Made by a program: the position numbers and the translations under genes
Notes under the pieces: model-generated
Databases searched by the model: none
Seen by the model: only the letters and a program-made list of their open reading frames with translations
Told to the model about the DNA's origin: nothing
Origin: Rickettsia canadensis str. McKiel
GTDB taxonomy: Bacteria > Pseudomonadota > Alphaproteobacteria > Rickettsiales > Rickettsiaceae
Length of the DNA: 64,000 bases
Assembly (NCBI RefSeq): GCF_000014345.1
Contig: NC_009879.1
Span: 697,501-761,500, forward strand
Direction: 5' to 3'
Shown: positions 51,238 to 60,664 of the stretch, piece by piece
Layout: every line of letters starts with the position of its first letter
How positions within the stretch are numbered: position 1 is the stretch's first letter

Positions 51238-52020
51238 ATGACTACAGGGTTACTACACGGGAAAAAAGGCTTAATTACAGGTATTGCAAATAATATGTCA
51301 ATATCATGGGCAATTGCACAGCTTGCTAAAAAACATGAGGCAGAGCTATGGTTTACTTATCAATCGGAAGTACTAGAAAAACGAGTGAAACCACTCGCTG
51401 AAGAAATAGGCTGTAATTTTGTTAGCAAACTTGATGTTACAAATCCAAAATCAATTAGTAATTTATTTGATGATATAAAAGAGAAATGGGGTAGTTTCGA
51501 TTTCTTACTTCACGGAATGGCTTTTGCTGATAAAAATGCATTAAATGGACGTTATGTTGATACTAGCTTAGAAAATTTTCATAATTCTTTACATATATCA
51601 TGTTACTCTCTTTTAGAACTCTCAAGGGCAGCAGAACCTTTAATGGATGACGGCGGGAGCATTGTGACCTTAACTTACTATGGTGCTGAAAAAGTTATAC
51701 CTAATTATAATATAATGGGGATTTCTAAAGCTGCACTTGAGGCTAGTGTAAAATATCTAGCAAACGATATGGGAGAAAACAACATTAGAGTAAATGCTAT
51801 TTCGGCAGGCCCTATCAAAACTTTAGCATCTAGTGCAATAGGTAATTTTAGTACTATGCTTAAATCTCACGCTGCAACCACACCGTTAAAACGTAATACT
51901 ACTCAAGAAGATGTAGGAGGAGCAGCAATATATTTATTTAGTAATTTATCTAAAGGTGTTACCGGTGAAATTCATTATGTAGATTGCGGTTATAATATTA
52001 TGGGAAGTAATAAATTATAA
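51238..52020 (+). CDS. fabI: Enoyl-ACP reductase (NADH)
   Basis: Last step of each fatty-acid elongation round. The 260-residue short-chain dehydrogenase has the FabI-type cofactor start KKGLITGIANNMSISWAIA (9-27), LHGMAFADKN, and the catalytic Tyr157-(x6)-Lys164 in PNYNIMGISKAALE, with Tyr147 upstream. This Y-x6-K spacing distinguishes FabI from FabG. Transcribed away from lnt. Complete. Confidence 0.96.
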   Translation: MTTGLLHGKKGLITGIANNMSISWAIAQLAKKHEAELWFTYQSEVLEKRVKPLAEEIGCNFVSKLDVTNPKSISNLFDDIKEKWGSFDFLLHGMAFADKNALNGRYVDTSLENFHNSLHISCYSLLELSRAAEPLMDDGGSIVTLTYYGAEKVIPNYNIMGISKAALEASVKYLANDMGENNIRVNAISAGPIKTLASSAIGNFSTMLKSHAATTPLKRNTTQEDVGGAAIYLFSNLSKGVTGEIHYVDCGYNIMGSNKL

Positions 52021-52047
52021 GCTAAGAGGTGAATTTTTGTTATACAG

Positions 52048-52144
52048 CGTCATTGGGAGCAATCTTTGATTGTGTGGCAATCCATAAAAAAATAATAAAC
52101 TAGATTGTTTTGTCAATTATTTCATAATTACCTTGCAATGATGA
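52048..52144. repeat. Degenerate palindromic element after fabI
   Basis: cgtcattgggagcaatcttt ... gtggcaatcc on the left; ctagattgttttgtc ... ccttgcaatgatga on the right. Same family as 47981-48106, more diverged. Confidence 0.6.
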
Positions 52145-52165
52145 AAATCAAATACAACAAAATCA

Positions 52166-53194
52166 TCACAATCCGCGATTTCTTTTTTTGCGGTATTCAG
52201 TTTTTGGAGAAATAGGCGATTTTTTAGATTTTGCCTGAGCTTTTTTAACTTTTGATATTAATACTGAATTATTAAATCTATTAAGCTCTTTTGAAATTTG
52301 TTTCCACTGTTCTTGTACTTAGAGAAGTATGAGGATTTTTAATTTCACTATTTATTAGTTTTCCTATTTTTTTAAGATTTTCTTTAGAAATGTAATTATG
52401 TTTTATATAATTCATAAGCTTTGACCACCAAGCTTGTCTTTGATGTAATCCTTGATATATTATATCTACTAAATCATTTTTTGTGAATGTTAATATATAA
52501 TGCGAAGCTCCTTCTAAAGATTTAAATAAATGCCTTTATATTTCTCCTCGTCTCTTATCTTCAATATTTACCTTTGTGTTTTGCTCTAATATTATTATTG
52601 CTTTTTCAATTATTGAAGATATTTTAGTATTTTTCCTTCATTTGCTTTATTATCTAAACCTTCTTAAGTATTAAAATGTATATTGGTTACTATTTTAGCA
52701 TCTACTAATTGTTGAATATACTTACCGTTAGGATCTTGTATTTTTTGCTCTATCTTCAGCCGATTTTAAACCTAATTTAATCTCTGATTCTCGAAAAAGT
52801 GGAGCATATTAATAAAAAATTAATACTTTGTGCTATTCTACTATTTATTAAATCTTTAGAATTTCTTAGGATAAAAATTTTCTTGTAAAATACGATAATG
52901 ATCTAATATTCCTGTGTTATAATCTTTTAATTCTCCTGTAGCATTAAATTTTGCTTTTATATCTATACCTGAGCATTTTGCTTACAATAATATTTCTTGA
53001 AAAACTTTATTATTAGGAGTATGACAAACGAAATTATGATCATTATCCGGTATTAATTCACATACATTTTTCATTATTATTTGATTGAGTTTATATAATT
53101 ACTCTTTATTAAGCTTTTGATCTAAAAAACTTATATAAGCTTCCATTTGTTTTTGCTTACTTGCAGTACTAAAAGCCTTCTGCATCTTTTGCAT
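52166..53194 (-). pseudogene. Decayed gene, unknown protein
   Basis: From ATG 53194 (MQKMQKAFSTASKQKQMEAY) in alternating frames: ISFLDQKLNKE, KNVCELIPDNDHNFVCHTPN, AKCSGIDIKAKFNATGELKD, YNTGILDHYRILQENFYP, then NGKYIQQLVDAKIVTNIHFN, HLFKSLEGASHYILTFTKND and LHQRQAWWSKLMNYIKHNYI, ending NSVLISKVKKAQAKSKKSPI with a basic tail and a stop at 52166-52168. More than five breaks. I do not recognise the family. Its neighbour upstream (53398-54312) is an intact unknown gene on the same strand. Confidence 0.6.
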
Positions 53195-53397
53195 AACACC
53201 AAAATCAAAATTTCACTATCTATTTCTTTGATAACTAACATTTATTAAATTTTTCAGTATTCACTGTTTCTTTTTTATTGTTTGTAGCTATATTTAGTAT
53301 TACTCTAACCCATAATTAATATTAATTATAGATTAAGTGTAATTTCTATTGCTATATTTATAATAAAAACTTTAAAACAGTATCTTGAAAGTCATAC

Positions 53398-54312
53398 TCA
53401 ACCTTCGCTATTTCCTAAAATGTCTATTGATTCTATTATCTCATTATTTAATTGACTATACATTACTAAATCTAAAATATTTGACGCTGCTAAATTATTA
53501 ATATAAACACCCTTTACATCATTTAATACATAATCAACCACTAACAATTTAGAATCAGCAGAAGTTCCGTATAATGCTTTTTTCCCATCAAATACTTTTT
53601 TAAATGTATCGAATTTAAGTAATTCTTCACTTACAACTCTTTCTCTAATATCTCTACTCACAAATAAACACATTATACTTTGTGCTAAACTATTTTTAAT
53701 ATAACAATATTCTAACGCCTCTTCACTTGTGTCACCTATTTTTTTTAAATCTTCTTTATATAATTCATATGCTTTTTCTCGAAATTCAGCATCTCTAATT
53801 TTTTTCAAATAAAAATTATGAATTAATAGCTTATAAAGTTCAAGTACCATACTAGAAAAAGTAATTGTTAAATTTCCTTTTTTATCAATTTCTACAGTAA
53901 ACTTGTTTCCTTTTGCTTCTAAATAGATTAGATCTCGAAATATACTATCCTCTTTTGTTCTACGAAGTAAAAAAGCCGAGTCTTGAGGATCAACTAAATC
54001 TAAAGCATGTTCCATTATTTTTTTATTAAGCTCATGTAACCTATCATTAGATACCATATCTTTTGTATCTGCGAGAAAAGATTTTTTATCATCTACTTTT
54101 AATTTTCTTAAATTTTCTAGCACTTCTAAAGTTATTTCTCCTTGTTGAATTTTTTTAACTAACTCAGAATAATTGTTAAATTCTACTTCTTGATTTTTAC
54201 ACCCTGACCCAGCAGGTTCTAATTCTTTTCCTGGATCTAATACAGAATATTTTTCTTCAATTTTTTTAGGTTCACTACTAATACAAGAGATTATAATTTT
54301 TTTTAGCGTCAT
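53398..54312 (-). CDS. Hypothetical hydrophilic protein
   Basis: A 304-residue, charged, mostly helical protein with an intact frame. The N-terminus (MTLKKIIISCISSEPKKIEE) has a short hydrophobic patch but no convincing signal peptide. Further segments are IQQGEITLEVLENLRKLKVD (75-94), FTVEIDKKGNLTITFSSMVL and a C-terminal SADSKLLVVDYVLNDVKGVY. No known motif seen. The bases upstream (attccttcaataaaaagg) are AT-rich without a clear ribosome-binding site. It survives amid decayed neighbours, so it may be under selection or simply the next to decay. Confidence 0.65.
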   Translation of the reverse strand: MTLKKIIISCISSEPKKIEEKYSVLDPGKELEPAGSGCKNQEVEFNNYSELVKKIQQGEITLEVLENLRKLKVDDKKSFLADTKDMVSNDRLHELNKKIMEHALDLVDPQDSAFLLRRTKEDSIFRDLIYLEAKGNKFTVEIDKKGNLTITFSSMVLELYKLLIHNFYLKKIRDAEFREKAYELYKEDLKKIGDTSEEALEYCYIKNSLAQSIMCLFVSRDIRERVVSEELLKFDTFKKVFDGKKALYGTSADSKLLVVDYVLNDVKGVYINNLAASNILDLVMYSQLNNEIIESIDILGNSEG

Positions 54313-54380
54313 ATAATTCCTTCAATAAAAAGGCATAGTATATTTAGTTAAATAATATTAACAAGTTCTTTTATTAAAAA

Positions 54381-55307
54381 TTAAAATAAATTAACTTTAT
54401 TAAGTGGATGATGTAACAATGCTTTTTGTAGATGATTAGTTTGAAGATGAGTATATATTTGGGTTGTAGATATATCGGCATGACCAAGTAGCTCTTGAAT
54501 AACTCTCAAGTCTGCTCCGCCTTCAAGTAAATGACTTGCAAAGCTATGACGCAATATATGCGGAGAAATATGCTTAGGGTTAAGCCCTGCATAAAGAGCA
54601 GCAGATTTTAACAGCATCGCAAAATTTTGTCTAGTCATATAACCGGCAATAGCTGATGAGGGAAATAAATAAATTAAATTTTTTGGTTTTGCTTTATTCA
54701 AAAAAACATCTCTAATTGCAAGATATTTAACAATACTGATCACTGCCTGCTCATTTATTATTATGACTCTTTCCTTATTACCTTTGCCAAGCACAGAAAA
54801 TACTTTCTTCACCTCTCCTGACATTTTATTAGTCAAAATATCAGCAAGCTTAAGACTAACCAGCTCTGAGACTCTAAGACCGCTAGCATAAAGCAAATGA
54901 ATCATTGCATTAAGCCTGATCCCTTCCGGCGTAGCATCTTGGGAGCAATATTCAAGTAACGATTTAATTTGATCTATAGACAATATTTCAGGAAGCTTAC
55001 TTTGATATTTTGGTAAATCGACGTTAAGAACTGGATTAAAAGCAGTATGATTTTCGCTAATTAAAAATTCATAATAACTTTTTATAGTTGATATTTTTCG
55101 ATTGATAGAACGAGCTTGTAAATCATTATCCGCTAAATACTCAATCCAATTTCTGATATTTTCTGTAGTAATATTTAATTCGGATAATTTCTGTTTAGCA
55201 AGATAATTTTGAAAGTCAAATAAGTCCCGCTTATAGCTAAATATAGAATTTTTTGACAACGCTCTTTCAGCTAAAAGCATTTCTAGGAATTGTGAAATAA
55301 ATTCCAT
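54381..55307 (-). CDS. xerD: Tyrosine recombinase XerD
   Basis: Resolves chromosome dimers at dif with XerC under FtsK control. The 308-residue protein has a SAM-like N-terminal core-binding domain ([19 protein letters not shown], 18-36) and a catalytic domain with Arg145 ([10 protein letters not shown]), Lys at 174-176 (GKGNKE), His250 and Arg253 ([15 protein letters not shown]), His276 ([11 protein letters not shown]) and nucleophile Tyr285 (IYTHL). Size and sequence fit the housekeeping XerD rather than a phage integrase, although a tRNA and a phage relic lie directly upstream. Confidence 0.93.
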   Translation of the reverse strand: MEFISQFLEMLLAERALSKNSIFSYKRDLFDFQNYLAKQKLSELNITTENIRNWIEYLADNDLQARSINRKISTIKSYYEFLISENHTAFNPVLNVDLPKYQSKLPEILSIDQIKSLLEYCSQDATPEGIRLNAMIHLLYASGLRVSELVSLKLADILTNKMSGEVKKVFSVLGKGNKERVIIINEQAVISIVKYLAIRDVFLNKAKPKNLIYLFPSSAIAGYMTRQNFAMLLKSAALYAGLNPKHISPHILRHSFASHLLEGGADLRVIQELLGHADISTTQIYTHLQTNHLQKALLHHPLNKVNLF

Positions 55308-55328
55308 AAGATTTTTTAATTTCTATAA

Positions 55329-55403
55329 TGGAGGCCAGGGTCGGAATCGAACCGACGAATAGAGGATTTGCAGTCCACGGCATTACCACTTTGCTACCCA
55401 GCC
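55329..55403 (-). tRNA. tRNA-Cys (anticodon GCA)
   Basis: Minus strand: acceptor GGCTGGG (55403-55397) pairs, with G-U pairs, to CCTGGCC (55339-55333). D-arm TAGCAAAGTGGTAATGC, anticodon loop CTGCAAA with GCA, T-arm CGGTTCGATTCCG. Discriminator U (55332), as expected for Cys, then an encoded CCA (55331-55329). Confidence 0.95.
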
Positions 55404-55453
55404 TAAAATGTTTGTCATACGTAAAAGTATTATTGTAGGGTTCTCTTCCTTAT

Positions 55454-55488
55454 TGTCATCCCACGATCATCAAGTCGCGGGATGATAA
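55454..55488. repeat. Compact palindromic hairpin next to tRNA-Cys
   Basis: tgtcatcccacgatcatcaa gtcgcgggatgata: the arms tcatcccacga and tcgcgggatga enclose an eight-base loop. Minimal copy of the tgtcatcccgcgacttgat family. Confidence 0.65.
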
Positions 55489-55560
55489 TGAAAAATCAAA
55501 TCTACAAGATATAAACAGAACGATAATGCTAACAACATCCATCCAAAAAAGCAACTATTT

Positions 55561-56620
55561 TTATACTAAACTACTAATCCTTGCAGGATATTTAAACGAT
55601 TTATCTTTTATAAAATTCAAGAACTGGCTAATGGCATCTACTATATCGTCATTTTTAATATGAAGAAAATTTAGCAATTTCTTTAAAATTATGCTTGATT
55701 GTTTAGGTAACGTTACTTGATTGAAACAAAGGAACGAAAGCAAACCTTGTAACTTTATTAATCCTCGGCTTAATACTGATCATTCTAATATTATCGTCTA
55801 AAAACCCTTATATCTTGAATCAATTGTTGACCGCTTGCTTTATCTTCGATTAATATAAATCTTGGTTAATATTCTTTAGCTAATTTTTCGGTTATATTTT
55901 TCAGCTCAGAATAGTTAATCTTATTCTGCACTAATTATACTAAATATATCGCTGCTCTAAAATTCCCCATATAGTGGGCCAACACTATAATCGGAATCTT
56001 CAGAAATTGTAATTACCGTACCCTAACTTTACACAAAATAATCAAATCTTGAAGGTAGATTTACATAAACACTAAAATCTTCCATATTAATAAGCAACGA
56101 TAAGCACATAGCTAAAAATTGGGCATTATAATTATAGCTACTCATTTCCTGCTCTAATTTTGCTAAGCAATCAGAAGGTTCTTTATAGCTATCTAATACT
56201 TCACTACTAAGATATTGGATATTCTTTATCTCTATTATTAGTTATTAATTTAAATGGATAATCTTGAATGCTAATCAACGGAATTTTTACATGGTGCTAT
56301 AAATTGCTATTATTAAGTAGATAACTGGATAAATCATCTAAAATGCAGACGCTGCATAACTAAAAGTTTGTTCAAACCAATCTATAACTTTCTTACGTAT
56401 TTTATAAGGGTGAATTTGCTTAGGATTATGAGAATCATCGATAATCAGTATATCACCGCCCTCACCTGTTTTGCCGATCCTCCAACTGATGTTACAAATC
56501 GAAAAACATTAGCAGTCGTTAAAAATTTACTTTTTTGATTATGGGGTTTACTAAGGATAGTATTTGGAAGTAGGATTAGCCCAAAAGTAAATAAGCAGAC
56601 TAAGCAACTCTAACATAGAT
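55561..56620 (-). pseudogene. Decayed phage terminase large subunit
   Basis: Minus-strand pieces in the correct order are LSLLIYFWANPTSKYYP, SKPHNQKSKFLTTANVFRFV, KTGEGGDILIIDDSHNPKQI (ATPase coupling region with Walker-B-like IIDD), KVIDWFEQTFSYAASAF, LAHYMGNFRAAIYLV, NYSELKNITEKLAKEY, RFILIEDKASGQQLIQDI (nuclease domain), and finally NDDIVDAISQFLNFIKDK, the D-D-x-x-D-A nuclease end. These are hallmarks of a large terminase; many stops and frame changes show it is dead. No other phage genes are seen. It abuts tRNA-Cys. Confidence 0.82.
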
Positions 56621-56845
56621 AGATTTTTTAAACTCATTGGCAGGATATTAATTATTAAACGATTAATATCACTGCTTTACAACATTTAAATAATCGGTAA
56701 TTATTCTTATATGTTTACTTGGATAGTATGCAAGCCAAGGATTAATAGTTAAATACCTTATTTACGGATTATACCGTAAAATTATAATTTAAGAGTTCTT
56801 TAGAGTAAATCATGTTTGGTTTAATTGTCATTCCATCATCTTTTT

Positions 56846-56875
56846 ATGTCATTCCCACGGAAGCTGGAATGACAT
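56846..56875. repeat. Minimal palindromic hairpin upstream of the DUF2155 gene
   Basis: atgtcattcc, ten-base loop cacggaagct, ggaatgacat: perfect 10-base arms. Comparable to 43977-44006. Confidence 0.75.
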
Positions 56876-56955
56876 AACTAAATAGCACATTACCACAAAT
56901 CTTAGTTGCTATCAATGCTCTATAGTATATAATTTTGAAAAAATATGTTTTATTT

Positions 56956-57429
56956 ATGAAATTACTAAGAATTATTTTTATCATTACTATATGCATTAAT
57001 TTTCCTATATTTGCAGAAAATTTAGAATCGGTTACTACAACTGAAGATATTGAAAATGATGTATTTATCCCTCTTGATGAAAATCATCCTGTGTTAAATC
57101 CAAACTATAATATTAATAATAGTTCTGAATTTAAGAATTATGCAAACGGTAAAATTATTGTTCTAAATAAAATTACTGCCACTTCCAAAGAAATGAATTT
57201 TACAGTTGGAGAAGAACAATATTTCGGTAATATAAAAATCAAATTACATAAATGTATAAAAAACCTTGATCCATATAATGAAGATAATTATTTGTTGATG
57301 ACCATAACGGAATATAAGATTGATGAAGATCCTAATTTACTTTTTCAAGGATGGATGACCTCTTCAAGCATTTCACTTTCAACATTTGAACACCCAATTT
57401 ACGAAATTTTTGCTAAAGATTGTTTTTAG
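56956..57429 (+). CDS. DUF2155-domain exported protein
   Basis: With ATG 56956 the protein has 157 residues and a clean signal peptide (KLLRIIFIITICINFPIFAE); an in-frame TTG at 56935 would add seven residues. The C-terminal half matches the alphaproteobacterial DUF2155 family: GKIIVLNKITATSKEMNF, VGEEQYFGNIKIKLHKC, LFQGWMTSSSISLSTFEHPI and EIFAKDC, with conserved Cys and Trp. The function is not known; family members are periplasmic. It ends directly at the start of the O-antigen ligase-like gene, so the two are one operon. Confidence 0.88.
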   Translation: MKLLRIIFIITICINFPIFAENLESVTTTEDIENDVFIPLDENHPVLNPNYNINNSSEFKNYANGKIIVLNKITATSKEMNFTVGEEQYFGNIKIKLHKCIKNLDPYNEDNYLLMTITEYKIDEDPNLLFQGWMTSSSISLSTFEHPIYEIFAKDCF

Positions 57430-58677
57430 ATGCAATATTTAATTTCAAGTTTAATATTTTTAATTCCTAGCTTTGGGATGCTTGCCGGCTTATCAGCCGC
57501 AGCTCTAGTTACAATTTTTTTGCTGAGTGTTGTTATAGGAAATACCCTACCACAAATATCTATATCATTCCGACGTAGGCAGGAATCCAGTAACAATGTT
57601 GTACCATGGCTGGATCACAATCACAGTATCCAGTTAAAAATTAAAAAAGACTGGATAGCAGTGTGGCGGGACCATAGTATGACACTATTATTCGCCATCT
57701 GGTGTTTAATATCTTGTTTATTTCCAATTCACCTCATTAATAGTTTCACTACTTTTACTCAAGTTTTTATAATATTATTCTTTGGCTTTGCAGTTAGTAA
57801 TTCCGCGCCTTTTCAAAATCGCTTACAGCTCAAAAAAGCCTTAATATCCGGAATTTTCGCAGCAATATTATTATTCTTCATCGAATATTCTTCTCATGGT
57901 TTTTTAACTAAAATATTCAAAGCTAGTTTTGGCTTATATATGTTAGATCGGGGCTGTGCTTTACTTTCAATTACTGCTTGGACTACTATTATAATTTTAC
58001 TCTCTAGCGGTAAAAGAAGACATGCATTAATGCTATATATATTAGTGCTTTATTTACTTAATTCGTCTGATAGTTTAGCAAGTTTTTTAGGATTCAGTAT
58101 AGGCGGAATAATATTTATTTTAGCAAGATTTATAAAGCTGATATTTTTCAAATTAATTGCAATAAGTTTAATTACCTGCTCGTTACTATTCCCTGTTATA
58201 GCGAAACAAATAGATCCACAATATTTATCTGAAAAATATTTAACAACTCAAGCATCGGCTGCTCATCGTTTATTTATTTGGCATTTCGTCGCAAACAAAA
58301 TCATTGCAAAGCCGATTGGCTATGGCTTTGCTTCTTCTAAATATATCGAAGTTACAGATAGTGAAATGATCGATTATAAAGGAGAAAAATGGCATCCTTT
58401 GCCGCTTCATCCTCATAATAATATATTACAAATTACTCTTGAACTTGGTATAATAGGGCTAATATTATTTTTAAGCTTAATCTATAAATACTTAAAACAG
58501 ATTGATAATATAAAAAATAATGATTTTAGAGCAGCTTCCTATGCATGCTTTATAAATTATTATATAATAGGGATGATTTCATATAATATGTGGCAAATAT
58601 GGTGGATATCAAGCGGTATTTGGGTACTAGTCTTAATGAAGTTACTAGTTAAACCTGATATTGTCGTTGATAATTAA
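57430..58677 (+). CDS. O-antigen ligase/polymerase-like membrane protein with an in-frame repeat insertion
   Basis: The 415-residue protein has about eleven spans and the Wzy/WaaL signature loop WHPLPLHPHNNILQITLELG followed by IIGLILFLSLIYK. It probably links or polymerises surface polysaccharide on the outer face of the inner membrane; ligase versus polymerase cannot be told from sequence. Residues 45-86 are a composite palindromic insertion (SFRRRQESSNNVVPWLDHNH region) in the loop between the first two spans, with the frame preserved. It starts on the base after the DUF2155 stop. Confidence 0.85.
   Translation: MQYLISSLIFLIPSFGMLAGLSAAALVTIFLLSVVIGNTLPQISISFRRRQESSNNVVPWLDHNHSIQLKIKKDWIAVWRDHSMTLLFAIWCLISCLFPIHLINSFTTFTQVFIILFFGFAVSNSAPFQNRLQLKKALISGIFAAILLFFIEYSSHGFLTKIFKASFGLYMLDRGCALLSITAWTTIIILLSSGKRRHALMLYILVLYLLNSSDSLASFLGFSIGGIIFILARFIKLIFFKLIAISLITCSLLFPVIAKQIDPQYLSEKYLTTQASAAHRLFIWHFVANKIIAKPIGYGFASSKYIEVTDSEMIDYKGEKWHPLPLHPHNNILQITLELGIIGLILFLSLIYKYLKQIDNIKNNDFRAASYACFINYYIIGMISYNMWQIWWISSGIWVLVLMKLLVKPDIVVDN
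57563..57688 (+). repeat. Composite palindromic insertion in the O-antigen ligase-like gene
   Basis: Begins with tatcattccgacgtaggcag (arm of the gtcattcctgcg family, with aatccagtaa). It then holds a full copy of the other family: ttgtaccatggctggatcac to gcgggaccatagtatgaca. The outer right arm is missing. All is translated in one frame. Confidence 0.8.
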
Positions 58678-58711
58678 TAATATTTGGTATAGATATAGAA
58701 GTAAGATTTTG

Positions 58712-58795
58712 ATGTTATTTCTGCGAAAGCGGTAATCCATACTAATTATAGTAGTACATATTTGAAAAATACCGCTTTTAGCTAGGAAATGACAT
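58712..58795. repeat. Palindromic element upstream of nuoA
   Basis: atgttatttctgcgaaagcg with gtaatcc, and taccgcttttagctaggaaa with tgacat. Interior AT-rich. Lies in the leader of the nuo operon. Confidence 0.7.
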
Positions 58796-58827
58796 AAACA
58801 ATGTCTAGAATTACATAATACAAACAT

Positions 58828-59199
58828 ATGCTACAAAACTCAGAATTTTTACAGGAATATCTACCGATTGCTATATTTTGCATTATTGCGGTATTAGTTT
58901 CCAGTTTAATAATGATTCTACCTAACCTATTATCGACAAAGAAATATAATAAAGATAAGCTAGAGCCTTATGAGTGTGGTTTTGAGCCTTTTAGCGATGC
59001 AAGATCAAAATTTGACATACGTTTTTACTTAGTTGCCATTTTATTTATTATCTTTGACCTTGAAATCGTATTTTTAGTACCTTGGGCTATTAGCCTTAAT
59101 ACAATAGGTAAAATAGGCTTTTTCTCAATGATGTTTTTCCTATTTGTACTTATTATCGGGTTTATATATGAATGGAAGAAAGGTGCATTAGATTGGTAG
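58828..59199 (+). CDS. nuoA: NADH dehydrogenase I subunit A
   Basis: Small membrane subunit of respiratory complex I. 123 residues, three spans, with the conserved loop [20 protein letters not shown] (48-67; its cysteine is the switch-loop Cys) and [20 protein letters not shown] (70-89). First gene of the nuo run; nuoB starts four bases after its stop. The promoter is not clear, and a palindromic element lies 32 bases upstream. Confidence 0.96.
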   Translation: MLQNSEFLQEYLPIAIFCIIAVLVSSLIMILPNLLSTKKYNKDKLEPYECGFEPFSDARSKFDIRFYLVAILFIIFDLEIVFLVPWAISLNTIGKIGFFSMMFFLFVLIIGFIYEWKKGALDW

Positions 59200-59203
59200 T
59201 AAT

Positions 59204-59728
59204 ATGAAAAATAGTTTTTATCAGGAAGATGAGATACTTAACAATAAACTCTCAAATCGTGGATTCTTACTCACTAAAGTTGATGATGTTATAGGCTGGG
59301 CGAGAGCTAATTCCTTATGGCCAATGACTTTTGGGCTTGCTTGTTGTGCGGTGGAAATGATGCAGGCAGCAGCAAGTAGGTATGATATGGATCGCTTCGG
59401 TATGCTGTTTAGACCAAGCCCAAGACAGTCCGACCTTATGATAGTTGCAGGCACACTCACTAACAAAATGGCACCGGCTCTACGTAAAGTATATGATCAA
59501 ATGGCCGAGCCTAAATGGGTACTTTCAATGGGTAGCTGTGCTAACGGCGGTGGGTATTACCATTTTTCCTATTCGGTAGTACGCGGCTGCGATAGAATTG
59601 TACCGGTTGACATATATATCCCCGGCTGCCCTCCTACTGCCGAAGCATTAATTTACGGGCTGATGCAGTTACAAAAAAAAATTAAACGCACTACAGGTTT
59701 TAAGTATGACTCTAGACAAACTTATTGA
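59204..59728 (+). CDS. nuoB: NADH dehydrogenase I subunit B
   Basis: Carries the terminal iron-sulfur cluster N2 that reduces quinone. The four ligands are Cys47 and Cys48 (LACCAVEMM), Cys112 ([11 protein letters not shown]) and Cys142 ([11 protein letters not shown]), all present in 174 residues. The 3' end overlaps nuoC by 23 bases. Very conserved and complete. Confidence 0.98.
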   Translation: MKNSFYQEDEILNNKLSNRGFLLTKVDDVIGWARANSLWPMTFGLACCAVEMMQAAASRYDMDRFGMLFRPSPRQSDLMIVAGTLTNKMAPALRKVYDQMAEPKWVLSMGSCANGGGYYHFSYSVVRGCDRIVPVDIYIPGCPPTAEALIYGLMQLQKKIKRTTGFKYDSRQTY

Positions 59729-60296
59729 GGAACTTGCTGCTAAATATAGCATACTGATAACCCATATTACGGTTCAAGGCTATTTAGCTTACAACGTCGA
59801 GCCGCATTTTTTATTACTGTTTTTAAAAGCTTTAAAAAAATCGGAAGAATTACGTTTTACTGTACTTACTGATTTATTTGGAGCTGATTTTCCTGAAAGA
59901 GATAAAAGATTTGAAGTAGTATATAATTTACTAAGCCTAAAATTAAATAAGCGTCTTATAATAAAAGTACAGATCTCTGAAAAAGAAAGCATACCTTCAG
60001 CAATGAATATATTTAATGCTGCTTGCTGGTATGAGCGTGAAGTTTATGATATGTTCGGAGTAAATTTTGAGGGAAATGACGATAAAAGACGAATACTAAC
60101 CGATTATGAATTTGAAGGACATCCATTACGTAAAGATTTTCCGTTAACCGGTTATACGCAAGTTAAATATGATAAAAAATTAAAAAAAGTAGCTTATGAG
60201 CCAGTTGATTTAGACATAGAATATCGTAAGTTTGATTTTAGCTCTCAATGGCACAGCCCTACTTATATTTTACCTGGGGATGAGAAGGCAAAGTAA
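59706..60296 (+). CDS. nuoC: NADH dehydrogenase I subunit C
   Basis: The 30-kDa subunit of the complex I hydrophilic arm. 196 residues with [20 protein letters not shown] (96-115) and the family signature [20 protein letters not shown]. Separate from nuoD, unlike the CD fusion in E. coli. The gap to nuoD (60297-60660) is filled by a palindromic element carrying a GIY-YIG relic. Confidence 0.97.
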   Translation: MTLDKLIEELAAKYSILITHITVQGYLAYNVEPHFLLLFLKALKKSEELRFTVLTDLFGADFPERDKRFEVVYNLLSLKLNKRLIIKVQISEKESIPSAMNIFNAACWYEREVYDMFGVNFEGNDDKRRILTDYEFEGHPLRKDFPLTGYTQVKYDKKLKKVAYEPVDLDIEYRKFDFSSQWHSPTYILPGDEKAK

Positions 60297-60316
60297 AAGC
60301 AGTGTGGATAACCCAA

Positions 60317-60664
60317 CGTCATTGCGAGTGACTGAAAGAAGCAGTGGCAATCCAGGAAAATTATGAAACAACCGACTGTATATTTGTGGCTAATAAATGA
60401 AACGGGACTATTTACGTAGGAGTAATTTTTAAGCTTATCAAACTTAATATATCAACTAATGGGTTTAGTAGAAAATATGCTTGTAAAATATTATGAAATT
60501 CATGAAACTATGGATTCTGCAATAACTAGAGAAAAACAAATTAAATCAGGCTCAAGAGCAAAAAAGCTTAATTTAATTGAGTAAACGAAATGTAAATTGA
60601 ACAGATTTATATGATGAAATTATTTAACTTGATTGCCACGTCACCTTACGGCTTCTCGCAATGA
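60317..60664. repeat. Split palindromic element carrying a GIY-YIG relic, between nuoC and nuoD
   Basis: Left arm 60317-60354 (cgtcattgcgagtgactgaa ... gtggcaatccagg) and right arm 60631-60664 (gattgccacgtcaccttacg ... cttctcgcaatgac) are inverted copies of each other. Compare the empty copy at 47981-48106. The right arm supplies the first ATG of nuoD. Confidence 0.8.
60363..60627 (+). pseudogene. Decayed GIY-YIG endonuclease inside the palindromic element
   Basis: From ATG 60363 (MKQPTVYLWL) with frame changes: ANK, stop, NGTIYVGV (the Y-V-G half of the GIY-YIG motif), LIYQLMGLVE, VKYYEIHETMDSAITREKQI (catalytic-region helix with R-E-K-Q) and KSGSRAKKLNLIE, ending near 60627. This is the small single-domain GIY-YIG protein common in bacteria. 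It lies eight bases inside the left arm and three bases before the right arm. Confidence 0.82.

Noticed and set aside
54381..55307. Tyrosine recombinase as a prophage or island integrase
   Set aside because: Length, domain layout and spacing fit housekeeping XerD; proximity to the phage relic alone is not enough.
55329..55403. tRNA-Cys as a present-day phage attachment site
   Set aside because: No direct repeat of the tRNA 3' end found by eye nearby, and the terminase relic is on the 5' side.
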